The position numbers and the translations under genes are program-made. Of a stretch of DNA of 64,000 nt, positions 21,669 through 34,005 are shown piece after piece. Below the pieces are notes generated by a model. It saw only the letters and a program-made list of their open reading frames with translations. It was not told the DNA's origin and did not search any database. The number at the start of each line of letters is the position of its first letter. Within the stretch, counting starts at the first letter, position 1. This DNA is from Eutreptiella sp. 'Long Island Sound 2002' (taxonomy: Eukaryota > Euglenozoa > Euglenophyceae > Eutreptiales > Eutreptiaceae), in NCBI GenBank assembly GCA_964036045.1, contig OZ038382.1, positions 41,184,090 through 41,248,089 of the forward strand, in the 5' to 3' direction.

Positions 21669-24256
21669 TGTCCCGCCCAGCCACAGGCGAGTTCCTCGGA
21701 ACCAAGAAGCTTCAAGGCCAACCGACAGTGACTCCTAATGCTCCTCTAATGGCAGGTCCCAACTCCACTCTGAGCCAGAGATATGGCCCCGCCATTATCA
21801 CCCAGGAGTTGGTAGCTGAAAATGGGCTGTTTCAGCCAAAACTGAAATTAACTCAAAAATCCCCAAAATTGACCCCTCGTCCGGACCCGCCAGAGGTAGG
21901 GACGAGGCAACTGACCCTGTGCCCTTCGGGTACGAACCCCCTGGAGCCCTCACCCAACCTGGCTCCCTCTGAGGTCCCGGCATCAGGGCAACACGGATGA
22001 GTCATGTGGGGTCATGATGCCAAAATCACCAAAGTTGGCGTCATTCCCACGCGTGGCTCGCCCGGCCAAGGTAAGGCCAATGGCTCACAGGGTAGGAGGC
22101 AGGACCTAGGACTTATATCTGAGTGTACAACTTGGATTTAGGTCCGGGCTCTTTCTGGGCTTAGAGAAATGGGGCCGCCAATTGACCAGACGGAAGGGGG
22201 AAATTGGGGTCCCAAAATTGGGTCATTTTGGCTGCCTGAAATGAGCCAAAATTCGGTGTGCTCCCAATAGTATATCTCCACGCCGGCTTGGAGATCGGAT
22301 CCGCCATTCCATGCGTAATCCATCGGGAGCCCAAAAGGGACTCCCATGCCACTGGCTCCCGAAGATCTTCATGCCACTCGGCGTGGTGACGATCCCAATT
22401 GGGTCCACAAATGCAAAAATGGCAAAATTGCCCATACTCAATTTGGCCTAGCGCCTTAACGAAGGCGGCTCCGCTTCGCCCACGTAGTGTGTGGACCATG
22501 CGGACCATTACCCATAACACCCATGTCATATATGGTCCATTGGTCCATGCGTCCGGCGTGCACGAAGGTTAGAACATGGGGCACGGCGGGCAGCAAAAGT
22601 GGAAAAATGCTCAAAATGGCCAAAAATGCGCACACTCATGGTTAGGGCAAATGAGGCACATGCCTGACTCGGACCGGAGTGTGCCATAGGATTGGTATCA
22701 AGTCATATGTATCCAACATATCTTTTGGGCGTCGCCCAACTCCCCCGATATTGGGAATGGCAGGGTCGCCAAGTGAGCCCATGATTTGGGATAGTCCCAA
22801 ATCGCCAACATGGCGGCCACGGTATGTCAAGCCTAAGAGGAGTTATTCGCCGGGTCCAAGATATGTTGGGCACCGAAGTATGTACCCACATATCACATTT
22901 GGGTCATGATGTCAATTGAGCGCAACGTTGAGATACACGGTCGCCACTTGACATCATGACGAGCCAAAAATGGCAAAATTGGCACAATGACACACAAAAG
23001 TGCCTTGAAAGGTCTACAATTGTATTATAATATCTCCGGCTTGGATCGTGCAATCACTTAATCCTTCTAAACACAATGACTTGACACCATTGACCTTCGA
23101 TCCCACATATGTGCTCCACTTGGGGCGCCTTGAAAGGTTACGAGCGCTACTTCCCAAGTGGGCACATGAAAATATGGAAAATTGTAAAACACACACCTTG
23201 CTCCCAACGCATCGCTTCGGGATCACCACACAAGCTTCCCTTCACGAAGGTTAGGCATGCAATTGACTGTAGGGAGTATGGAGAAGGGGCTTGCACAATA
23301 TGAGGTCCATTGGCGGGTTCGACTTGGAGGGATGGACCCACCAAATGGGCACGCAACACAACACATGGCACATACCACATATTGCCCAAAAAGGTAGCTC
23401 CCACCACGATATGTCATGCCCCTCCAAGGGCATAACTTTGTGTCAATCGCTCATAGGAACTCAAGGAGAGTTCCTATGCCACACCAACACTTGCGCGCTA
23501 CACTCGAAAGTTATCTTAACGCACGCAATATCATGGCCAAAGAGTTATAACGCAAACTCTACCCAATTGACCATGATCCATTACACTAGCGCGCACGTGT
23601 GGAAACGCAAGGCATATAATGCTTCCTAAATTACGTCGGGAGTATTGTAAATACATCCCACGTTTCCTTATCGTAATTCCTCGCAAGCAACACGAGATAT
23701 GACCTTCACAAGTGGCCTCACGAATCAACTTTGTTTTGCCCATATCTTTAAGACAAATGGAGGGCAGGATAAAAGGGAAGTTGATTCGTGCATACGGAAG
23801 CACGTAGGTCCACTCAAAAGAGGTCAAATCAAGTGCGGGGATGTCGAAGTCGAAAATCCGATTTCGACATCCTGAAAAATTCGGATTAAGGTTGCGAGTA
23901 TTAATTATGAAAATTGCGGAAGCATCCATGCAGTTCCTGGCGACTTTGGAGCCTTCGTGACGGATAGCGTTAAAATTTCCATTATAAACAGTTAAACTGG
24001 CGGTTACGGTAAAGTCGCGAACCAACCGCCAGCAGTCAAAACAGTGAGTATCGGAACGGAAGCGTAAAAATTGACGGAAACAATATGAAAATAAAACCCC
24101 GTTGATTCCTGATATTCTGATACACAAATCTCCGCTGGCGGTGCATCGGTTGCCGATGCGGGGCTTCACGGCACGGAACACGCCGTGCATGGGGTTAGTG
24201 GACCGGAGACCGGTTGTATGCCGTAACCTGGCCATGGGGTTCTGGGTACCGCTTCA
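21669..24256 (-). repeat. Element 1 5' LTR (right copy)
   Basis: This is the partner of the left LTR, about 98% identical by eye. On the element strand it starts TGAAGCGG at 24256 and, if the terminal CA rule holds, ends GGGACA at 21669. It should carry the promoter for the minus-strand genomic transcript, but no clear TATA motif can be assigned. The inverted repeat of the left copy is conserved at 23839-23848 with 23863-23872. Confidence 0.9.
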
Positions 24257-27200
24257 GTACCAAAATGAAACTTTTTTGCAAAAATATGGAACATGCCCCT
24301 TCTAAATTTTCTTCTAATGCCTTCCCGGAACGCTGAAGGGGGAGCTGCAATAACTTGACAGAAAGTCCCGAATTCAATTTTGAGATATTGTGTCGGCAAG
24401 TATCACCATAATTCATTATGAAAGCACCTGGCTCTCACACCAAGCCATACCATACCATGCCAAGCCAAGCAAGCCATGCCTTGGCTTGACGAGACGAGGC
24501 GAGCGAGCGCGCGCGCGCGGGGGTGGCGGGGGGTGCAATGGCAGTGTGGGTGTGTGGTGGCAGTGGACCAGAGCAAAAACTTCAACGGGTAGGGCGAACG
24601 GTGCCACTTTACGAAAGCACGCGTACAGCCTAGCCAACCACCACGCAGCAACCTGAAAATCCAATAAATGTGGCGTACCAAAATGAAACTTTTTTGCAAA
24701 AAGATGGAACATGCCCCTTCTAAATTTTCTTCTAATGCCTTCCCGGAACGCTGAAGGGGGAGCTGCAATAACTTGACAGAAAGTCCCGAATTCAATTTTG
24801 AGATATTGTGTCGGCAAGTATCACCACACTTCATTATGAAAGCACCTGGCTCTCACACCAAGCCATACCATACCATGCCAAGCCAAGCCAGCCATGCCTT
24901 GGTTTGACGAGACGAGGCGAGCGAGCGCGCGCGCGCGGGGGTGGCGGGGGGTGCAATGGCAGTGTGGGTGTGTGGTGGCAGTGGACCAGAGCGAAAACTT
25001 CAACGGGTAGGGCGAAAGGTGCCACTTTACGAAAGCACGCGTACAGCCTAGCCAACCACCACGCAGCAACCTGAAAATGCAATAAATGTGGCGTACCAAA
25101 ATGAAACTTTTTTGCAAAAATATGGAACATGCCCCTTCTAAATTTTCTTCTAATGCCTTCCCGGAACGCTGAAGGGGGAGCTGCAATAACTTGACAGAAA
25201 GTCCCGAATTCAATTTTGAGATATTGTGTCCGCAAGTATCACCACACTTCATTATGAAAGCACCTGGCTCTCACACCAAGCCATACCATACCATGCCAAG
25301 CCAAGCCAGCCATGCCTTGGCTTGACGAGACGAGGCGAGTGAGCGCGCGCGCGCGGGGTTGGCGGGGGGTTCAATGGCAGTGTGGGTGTGTGGTGGCAGT
25401 GGACCACAGCGAAAACTTCAACGGGTAGGGCGAAAGGTGCCACTTTACGAAAGCACGCGTACAGCCTAGCCAACCACCACGCAGCAACCTGAAAATCCAA
25501 TAAATGTGGCGTACCAAAATGAAACTTTTTTGCAAAAATATGGAACATGCCCCTTCTAAATTGTCGCCTAATGCCTTCCCGGAACGCTGAAGGGGGAGCT
25601 GCAATAACTTGACAGAAAGTCCCGTATTCAATTTTGAGATATTGTGTCGGCAAGTATCACCACACTTCATTATGAAAGCACCTGGCTCTCACACCAAGCC
25701 ATACCATACCATGCCAAGCCAAGCCAGCCATGCCTTGGTTTGACGAGACGAGGCGAGCGAGCGCGCGCGCGCGGGGGTGGCGGGGGGTGCAATGGCAGTG
25801 TGGGTGTGTGGTGGCAGTGGACCAGAGCGAAAACTTCAACGGGTAGGGCGAAAGGTGCCACTTTACGAAAGCACGCGTACAGCCTAGCCAACCACCACGC
25901 AGCAACCTGAAAATCCAATAAATGTGGCGTACCAAAATGAAACTTTTTTGCAAAAATATGGAACATGCCCCTTCTAAATTTTCTTCTAATGCCTTCCCGG
26001 AACGCTGAAGGGGGAGCTGCAATAACTTGACAGAAAGTCCCGAATTCAATTTTGAGATATTGTGTCGGCAAGTATCACCGCACTTCATTATGAAAGCACC
26101 TGGCTCTCACACCAAGCCATACCATACCATGCCAAGCCAAGCCAGCCATGCCTTGGCTTGACGAGACGAGGCGAGCGAGCGCGCGCGCGGGGGGGTGGCG
26201 GGGGGTGCAATGGCAGTGTGGGTGTGTGGTGGCAGTGGACCAGAGCGAAAACTTCAACGGGTAGGGCGAAAGGTGCCACTTGACGAAAGCACGCGTACAG
26301 CCTAGCCAACCACCACGCAGCAACCTGAAAATCCAATAAATGTGGCGTACCAAAATGAAACTTTTTTGCAAAAATATGGAACATGCCCCTTCTAAATTGT
26401 CGCCTAATGCCTTCCCGGAACGCTGAAGGGGGAGCTGCAATAACTTGACAGAAATTCCCGAATTCAATTTTGAGATATTGTGTCGGCAAGTATCACCGCA
26501 CCTCATTATGAAAGCACCTGGCTCTCACACCAAGCCATACCATACCATGCCAAGCCAAGCCAGCCATGCCTTGGCTTGACGAGACGAGGCGAGCGAGCGC
26601 GCGCGCGCGGGGGTGGCGGGGGGTGCAATGGCAGTGTGGGTGTGTGGTGGCAGTGGACCAGAGCGAAAACTTCAACGGGTAGGGCGAAAGGTGCCACTTT
26701 AAGAAAGCACGCGTACAGCCTAGCCAACCACCACGCAGCAACCTGAAAATCCAATAAATGTGGCGTACCAAAATGAAACTTTTTTGCAAAAATATGGAAC
26801 ATGCCCCTTCTAAATTGTCGCCTAATGCCTTCCCGGAACGCTGAAGGGGGAGCTGCAATAACTTGACAGAAAGTCCCGAATTCAATTTTGAGATATTGTG
26901 TCGGCAAGTATCACCACACTTCATTATGAAAGCACCTGGCTCTCACACCAAGCCATACCATACCATGCCAAGCCAAGCCAGCCATGCCTTGGCTTGACGA
27001 GACGAGGCGAGCGAGCGCGCGCGCGCGGGGGTGGCGTGGGGTTCAATGGCAGTGTGGGTGTGTGGTGGCAGTGGACCAGAGCGAAAACTTCAACGGGTAG
27101 GGCGAAAGGTGCCACTTTACGAAAGCACGCGTACAGCCTAGCCAACCACCACGCAGCAACCTGATAATCCAATAAATGTGGCGTACCAAAATGAAACTTT

Positions 27201-28569
27201 TTTGCAAAAATATGGAACATGCCCCTTCTAAATTTTCTTCTAATGCCTTCCCGGAACGCTGAAGGGGGAGCTGCAAAAACTTGACAGAAAGTCCCGAATT
27301 CAATTTTGAGATATTGTGTCGGCAAGTATCACCACACTTCATTATGAAAGCACCTGGCTCTCACACCAAGCCATACCATACCATGCCAAGCCAAGCCAGC
27401 CATCCCTTGGCTTGACGAGACGAGGCGAGCGAGCGCCCGCGCGCGGGGGTGGCGGGGGGTGCAATGGCAGTGTGGGTGTGTGGTGGCAGTGGACCAGAGC
27501 GAAGACTCCAACGGGTAGGGCGAAAGGTGCCACTTTACGAAAGCACGCGTACAGCCTAGCCAACCACCACGCAGCAACCTGATAATCCAATAAATGTGGC
27601 GTACCAAAATGAAACTTTTTTGCAAAAATATGGAACATGCCCCTTCTAAATTTTCTTCTAATGCCTTCCCGGAACGCTGAAGGGGGAGCTGCAAAAACTT
27701 GACAGAAAGTCCCGAATTCAATTTTGAGATATTGTGTCGGCAAGTATCACCACACTTCATTATGAAAGCACCTGGCTCTCACACCAAGCCATACCATACC
27801 ATGCCAAGCCAAGCCAGCCATCCCTTGGCTTGACGAGACGAGGCGAGCGAGCGCCCGCGCGCGGTGGTGGCGGGGGGTGCAATGGCAGTGTGGGTGTGTG
27901 GTGGCAGTGGACCAGAGCGAAGACTCCAACGGGTAGGGCGAAAGGTGCCACTTTACGAAAGCACGCGTACAGCCTAGCCAACCACCACGCAGCAACCTGA
28001 AAATCCAATAAATGTGGCGTACCAAAATGAGACTTTTTTGCAAAAATATGGAACATACCCCTTCCAAATTTTCTTCTAATGCCTTCCCGGAACGCTGAAG
28101 GGGGAGCTGCAATAACTTGACAGAAAGTCCCGAATTCAATTTTGAGATATTGTGTCGGCAAGTATCACCACACTTCATTATGAAAGCACCTGGCTCTCAC
28201 ACCAAGCCATACCATACCATGCCAAGCCAAGCCAGCCATGCCTTGGCTTGACGAGACGAGGCGAGCGAGCGCGCGCGCGCGGGGGTGGCGGGGGGTGCAA
28301 TGGCAGTGTGGGTGTGTGGTGGCAGTGGACCAGAGCGAAAACTTCAACGGGTAGGGCGAAATGTGCCACTTTACGAAAGCACGCGTACAGCCTAGCCAAC
28401 CACCACGCAGCAACCTGAAAATCCAATAAATGTGGCGTACCAAAATGAAACTTTTTTGCAAAAATATGGAACATGCCCCTTCTAAATTTTCTTCTAATGC
28501 CTTCCCGGAACGCTGAAGGGGGAGCTGCAATAACTTGACAGAAAGTCCCGAATTCAATTTTGAGATATT

Positions 28570-28987
28570 GTGTCGGCAAGTATCACCACACTTCATTATG
28601 AAAGCACCTGGCTCTCACACCAAGCCATACCATACCATGCCAAGCCAAGCCAGCCATGCCTTGGCTTGACGAGACGAGGCGAGCGAGCGCGCGCGCGCGG
28701 GGGTGGCGGGGGGTGCAATGGCAGTGTGGGTGTGTGGTGGCAGTGGACCAGAGCGAAAACTTCAACGGGTAGGGCGAAAGGTGCCACTTTACGAAAGCAC
28801 GCGTACAGCCTAGCCAACCACCACGCAGCAACCTGAAAATCCAATAAATGTGGCGTACCAAAATGAAACTTTTTTGCAAAAATATGGAACATGCCCCTTC
28901 TAAATTTTCTTCTAATGCCTTCCCCGAACGCTGAAGGGGGAGCTGCAATAACTTGACAGAAAGTCCCGAGTTCAATTTTGAGATATT
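28570..28987 (+). repeat. Representative 418-bp satellite monomer
   Basis: This monomer is close to the majority sequence. CCANN pentamers begin near 28625. A 9-bp inverted repeat pairs 28641-28649 with 28660-28668 around a 10-nt loop. Alternating CG runs from 28687 to 28699 and is followed by a G-rich tract to about 28740. AATAAA is at 28843-28848. A 12-bp perfect palindrome of T5-GC-A5 is at 28871-28882. The GAATTC of this repeat period lies just before the chosen phase at 28550-28555; the corresponding site near the end of this monomer has mutated to GAGTTC. Confidence 0.9.
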
Positions 28988-31497
28988 GTGTCGGCAAGTA
29001 TCACCACACTTCATTATGAAAGCACCTGGCTCTCACACCAAGCCATACCATACCATGCCAAGCCAAGCCAGCCATGCCTTGGCTTGACGAGACGAGGCGA
29101 GCGAGCGCGCGCGCGGGGGGGTGGCGTGGGGTGCAATGGCAGTGTGGGTGTGTGGTGGCAGTGGAGCAGAGCGAAAACTTCAACGGGTAGGGCGAAAGGT
29201 GCCACTTTACGAAAGCACGCGTACAGCCTAGCCAACCACCACGCAGCAACCTGAAAATCCAATAAATGTGGCGTACCAAAATGAGACTTTTTTGCAAAAA
29301 TATGGAACATGCCCCTTCCAAATTTTCTTCTAATGCCTTCCCGGAACGCTGAAGGGGGAGCTGCAATAACTTGACAGAAAGTCCCGAATTCAATTTTGAG
29401 ATATTGTGTCGGCAAGTATCACCACACTTCATTATGAAAGCACCTGGCTCTCACACCAAGCCATACCATACCATGCCAAGCCAAGCCAGCCATGCCTTGG
29501 CTTGACGAGACGAGGCGAGCGAGCGCGCGCGCGCGGGGGAGGCGGGGGGTGCAATGGCAGTGTGGGTGTGTGGTGGCAGTGGACCAGAGCGAAAACTTCA
29601 ACGGGTAGGGCGAAAGGTGCCACTTTACGAAAGCACGCGTACAGGCTAGCTAACCACCACGCAGCAACCTGAAAATCCAATAAATGTGGCGTACCAAAAT
29701 CAAATCTTTTTGCAAAAATATGGAACATGCCCCTTCTAAATTTTCTTCTAATGCCTTCCCGGAACGCTGAAGGGGGAGCTGCAATAACTTGACAGAAAGT
29801 CCCGAATTCAATTTTGAGATATTGTGTCGGCAAGTATCACCACACTTCATTATGAAAGCACCTGGCTCTCACACCAAGCCATACCATACCATGCCAAGCC
29901 AAGCCAGCCATGCCTTGGCTTGACGAGACGAGGCGAGCGAGCGCGCGCGCGCAGGGGTGGCGGGGGGTGCAATGGCAGTGTGGGTGTGTGGTGGCAGTGG
30001 ACCAGAGCGAAAACTTCAACGGGTAGGGCGAAAGGTGCCACTTTACGAAAGCACGCGTACAGCCTAGCCAACCACCACGCAGCAACCTGAAAATCCAATA
30101 AATGTGGCGTATCAAAATGAAACTTTTTTTGCAAAAATATGGAACATGCCCCTTCAAAACTTTCTTCTAATGCCTTCCCGGAATGCTGAAGGGGGAGCTG
30201 CAATAACTTGACAGAAAGTCCCGAATTCAATTTTGAGATATTGTGTCGGCAAGTATCACCACACTTCATTATGAAAGCACCTGGCTCTCACACCAAGCCA
30301 TACCATACCATGCCAAGCCAAGCCAGCCATGCCTTGGCTTGACGAGACGAGGCGAGCGAGCGCGCGCGCGCGGGGGTTCGCAGGGGGTGCAATGGCAGTG
30401 TGGGTGTGTGGTGGCAGTGGACCAGAGCGAAAACTTCAACGGGTAGGGCGAAAGGTGCCACTTTACGAAAGCACGCGTACAGCCTAGCCAACCACCACGC
30501 AGCAACCTGAAAATCCAATAAATGTGGCGTACCAAAATGAAACTTTTTTGCAAAAATATGGAACATGCCCCTTCTAAATTTTCTTCTAATGCCTTCCCGG
30601 AACGCTGAAGGGGGAGCTGCAATAACTTGACAGAAAGTCCCGAATTCAATTTTGAGATATTGTGTCGGCAAGTATCACCACACTTCATTATGAAAGCACC
30701 TGGCTCTCACACCAAGCCATACCATACCATGCCAAGCCAAGCCAGCCATGCCTTGGCTTGACGAGACGAGGCGAGCGAGCGCGCGCGCGCGGGGGTGGCG
30801 GGGGGTGCAATGGCAGTGTGGGTGTGTGGTGGCAGTGGACCAGAGCGAAAACTTCAACGGGTAGGGCGAAAGGTGCCACTTTACGAAAGCACGTGTACAG
30901 CCTAGCCAACCACCACGCAGCAACCTGAAAATCCAATAAATGTGGCGTACCAAAATGAAACTTCTTTGCAAAAATATGGAACATGCCCCTTCAAAACTTT
31001 CTTCTAATGCCTTCCCGGAACGCTGAAGGGGGAGCTGCAATAACTTGACAGAAAGTCCCGAATTCAATTTTGAGATATTGTGTCGGCAAGTATCACCACA
31101 CTTCATTATGAAAGCACCTGGCTCTCTCACCAAGCCATACCATACCATGCCAAGCCAAGCCAGCCATGCCTTGGCTTGACGAGACGAGGCGAGCGAGCGC
31201 GCGCGCGCGGGGGTGGCGGGGGGTGCAATGGCAGTGTGGGTGTGTGGTGGCAGTGGACCAGAGCGAAAACTTCAACGGGTAGGGCGAAAGGTGCCACTTT
31301 ACGAAAGCACGCGTACAGCCTAGCCAACCACCACGCAGCAACCTGAAAATCCAATAAATGTGGCGTACCAAAATGAAACTTTTTTGCAAAAATATGGAAC
31401 ATGCCCCTTCTAAATTTTCTTCTAATGCCTTCCCGGAACGCTGAAGGGGGAGCTGCAATAACTTGACAGAAAGTCCCGAATTCAATTTTGAGATATT

Positions 31498-34005
31498 GTG
31501 TCGGCAAGTATCACCACACTTCATTATGAAAGCACCTGGCTCTCACACCAAGCCATACCATACCATGCCAAGCCAAGCCAGCCATGCCTTGGCTTGACGA
31601 GACGAGGCGAGCGAGCGCCGCGCGCGCGGGGGTGGCGGGGGGTGCAATGGCAGTGTTGGTGTGTGGTGGCAGTGGACCAGAGCGAAAACTTCAACGGGTA
31701 GGGCGAAAGGTGCCACTTTACGAAAGCACGCGTACAGCCTAGCCAACCACCACGCAGCAACCTGAAAATCCAATAAATGTGGCGTACCAAAATGAAACTT
31801 TTTTGCAAAAATATGGAACATGCCCCTTCTAAATTTTCTTCTAATGCCTTCCCGGAACGCTGAAGGGGGAGCTGCAATAACTTGACAGAAAGTCCCGAAT
31901 TCAATTTTGAGATATTGTGTCGGCAAGTATCACCACACTTCATTATGAAAGCACCTGGCTCTCACACCAAGCCATACCATACCATGCCAAGCCAAGCCAG
32001 CCATGCCTTGGCTTGACGAGACGAGGCGAGCGAGCGCGCGCGCGCGGGGGTGGCGGGGGGTGCAATGGCAGTGTGGGTGTGTGGTGGCAGTGGACCAGAG
32101 CGAAAACTTCAACGGGTAGGGGGAAAGGTGCCACTTTACGAAAGCACGCGTACAGCCTAGCCAACCACCACGCAGCAACCTGAAAATCCAATAAATGTGG
32201 CGTACCAAAATGAAACTTTTTTGCAAAAATATGGAACATGCCCCTTCAAAACTTTCTTCTAATGCCTTCCCGGAACGCTGAAGGGGGAGCTGCAATAACT
32301 TGACAGAAAGTCCCGAATTCAATTTTGAAATATTGTGTCGGCAAGTATCACCACACTTCATTATGAAAGCACCTGGCTCTCACACCAAGCCATACCATAC
32401 CATGCCAAGCCAAGCCAGCCATGCCTTGGCTTGACGAGACGAGGCGAGCGAGCGCGCGCGCGCGGGGGTGGCGGGGGGTGCAATGGCAGTGTGGGTGTGT
32501 GGTGGCAGTGGACCAGAGCGAAAACTTCAACGGGTAGGGCGAAAGGTGCCACTTTACGAAAGCACGCGTACAGCCTAGCCAACCACCACGCAGCAACCTG
32601 AAAATCCAATAAATGTGGCGTACCAAAATGAAACTTTTTTGCAAAAATATGGAACATGCCCCTTCTCAATTTTCTTCTAATGCCTTCCCGGAACGCTGAA
32701 GGGGGAGCTGCAATAACTTGACAGAAAGTCCCGAATTCAATTTTGAGATATTGTGTCGGCAAGTATCACCACACTTCATTATGAAAGCACCTGGCTCTCA
32801 CACCAAGCAATACCATACCATGCCAAGCCAAGCCAGCCATGCCTTGGCTTGACGAGACGAGGCGAGCGAGCGCGCGCGCGCGGGGGTGGCGGGGGGTGCA
32901 ATGGCAGTGTGGGTGTGTGGTGGCAGTGGACCAGAGCGAAAACTTCAACGGGTAGGGCGAAAGGTGCCACTTTACGAAAGCACGCGTACAGCCTAGCCAA
33001 CCACCACGCAGCAACCTGAAAATCCAATAAATGTGGCGTACCAAAATGAAACTTTTTTGCAAAAAATGGAACATGCCCCTTCTAAATTTTCTTCTAATGC
33101 CTTCCCGGAACGCTGAAGGGGGAGCTGCAATAACTTGACAGAAAGTCCCGAATTCAATTTTGAGATATTGTGTCGGCAAGTATCACCACACTTCATTATG
33201 AAAGCACCTGGCTCTCACACCAAGCCATACCATACCATGCCAAGCCAAGCCAGCCATGCCTTGGCTTGACGAGACGAGGCGAGCGAGCGCGCGCGCGCGG
33301 GGGTGGCGGGGGGTGCAATGGCAGTGTGGGTGTGTGGTGGCAGTGGACCAGAGCGAAAACTTCAACGGGTAGGGGGAAAGGTGCCACTTTACGAAAGCAC
33401 GCGTACAGCCTAGCCAACCACCACGCAGCAACCTGAAAATCCAATAAATGTGGCGTACCAAAATGAAACTTTTTTGCAAAAATATGGAACATGCCCCTTC
33501 AAAACTTTCTTCTAATGCCTTCCCGGAACGCTGAAGGGGGAGCTGCAATAACTTGACAGAAAGTCCCGAATTCAATTTTGAGATATTGTGTCGGCAAGTA
33601 TCACCACACTTCATTATGAAAGCACCTGGCTCTCACACCAAGCCATACCATACCATGCCAAGCCAAGCCAGCCATGCCTTGGCTTGACGAGACGAGGCGA
33701 GCGAGCGCGCGCGCGCGGGGGTGGCGGGGGGTGCAATGGCAGTGTGGGTGTGTGGTGGCAGTGGACCAGAGCGAAAACTTCAACGGGTAGGGGGAAAGGT
33801 GCCACTTTACGAAAGCACGCGTACAGCCTAGCCAACCACCACGCAGCAACCTGAAAATCCAATAAATGTGGCGTACCAAAATGAAACTTTTTTGCAAAAA
33901 TATGGAACATGCCCCTTCAAAACTTTCTTCTAATGCCTTCCCGGAACGCTGAAGGGGGAGCTGCAATAACTTGACAGAAAGTCCCGAATTCAATTTTGAA
34001 ATATT
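31498..34005 (+). repeat. 6-monomer higher-order repeat, copy 1 (2508 bp)
   Basis: Monomers starting at 31498, 31917, 32335, 32753, 33170 and 33588 carry private variants that recur exactly 2508 bp later. These include GCGCCGCGCGCG near 31615, GTAGGGGGAAAG near 32115 and CTTCTCAATTTT near 32662. Confidence 0.82.

Larger units (their letters stand above)
7441..24256 (-). mobile_element. Element 1: giant Ty3/Gypsy chromovirus, complete
   Basis: A complete LTR retrotransposon about 16.8 kb long lies on the minus strand inside the satellite. Reading along the element: 5' LTR (24256 to about 21669), leader, gag, one in-frame TAG, pol, a 1.5-kb non-coding stretch, polypurine tract, 3' LTR (10032 to about 7441). 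The domain order protease, RT, RNase H, integrase, chromodomain places it in the Ty3/Gypsy chromoviruses. The coding frames are intact apart from the gag-pol TAG, although the protease motif is altered (DTAA). The length is large for the family because of the 2.58-kb LTRs and a 1437-residue gag. The LTRs differ at roughly 50 of 2576 aligned positions by eye with no net indel. No matching target-site duplication is visible: the right flank starts GTACC and the left flank ends ATGTGG. Confidence 0.95.
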
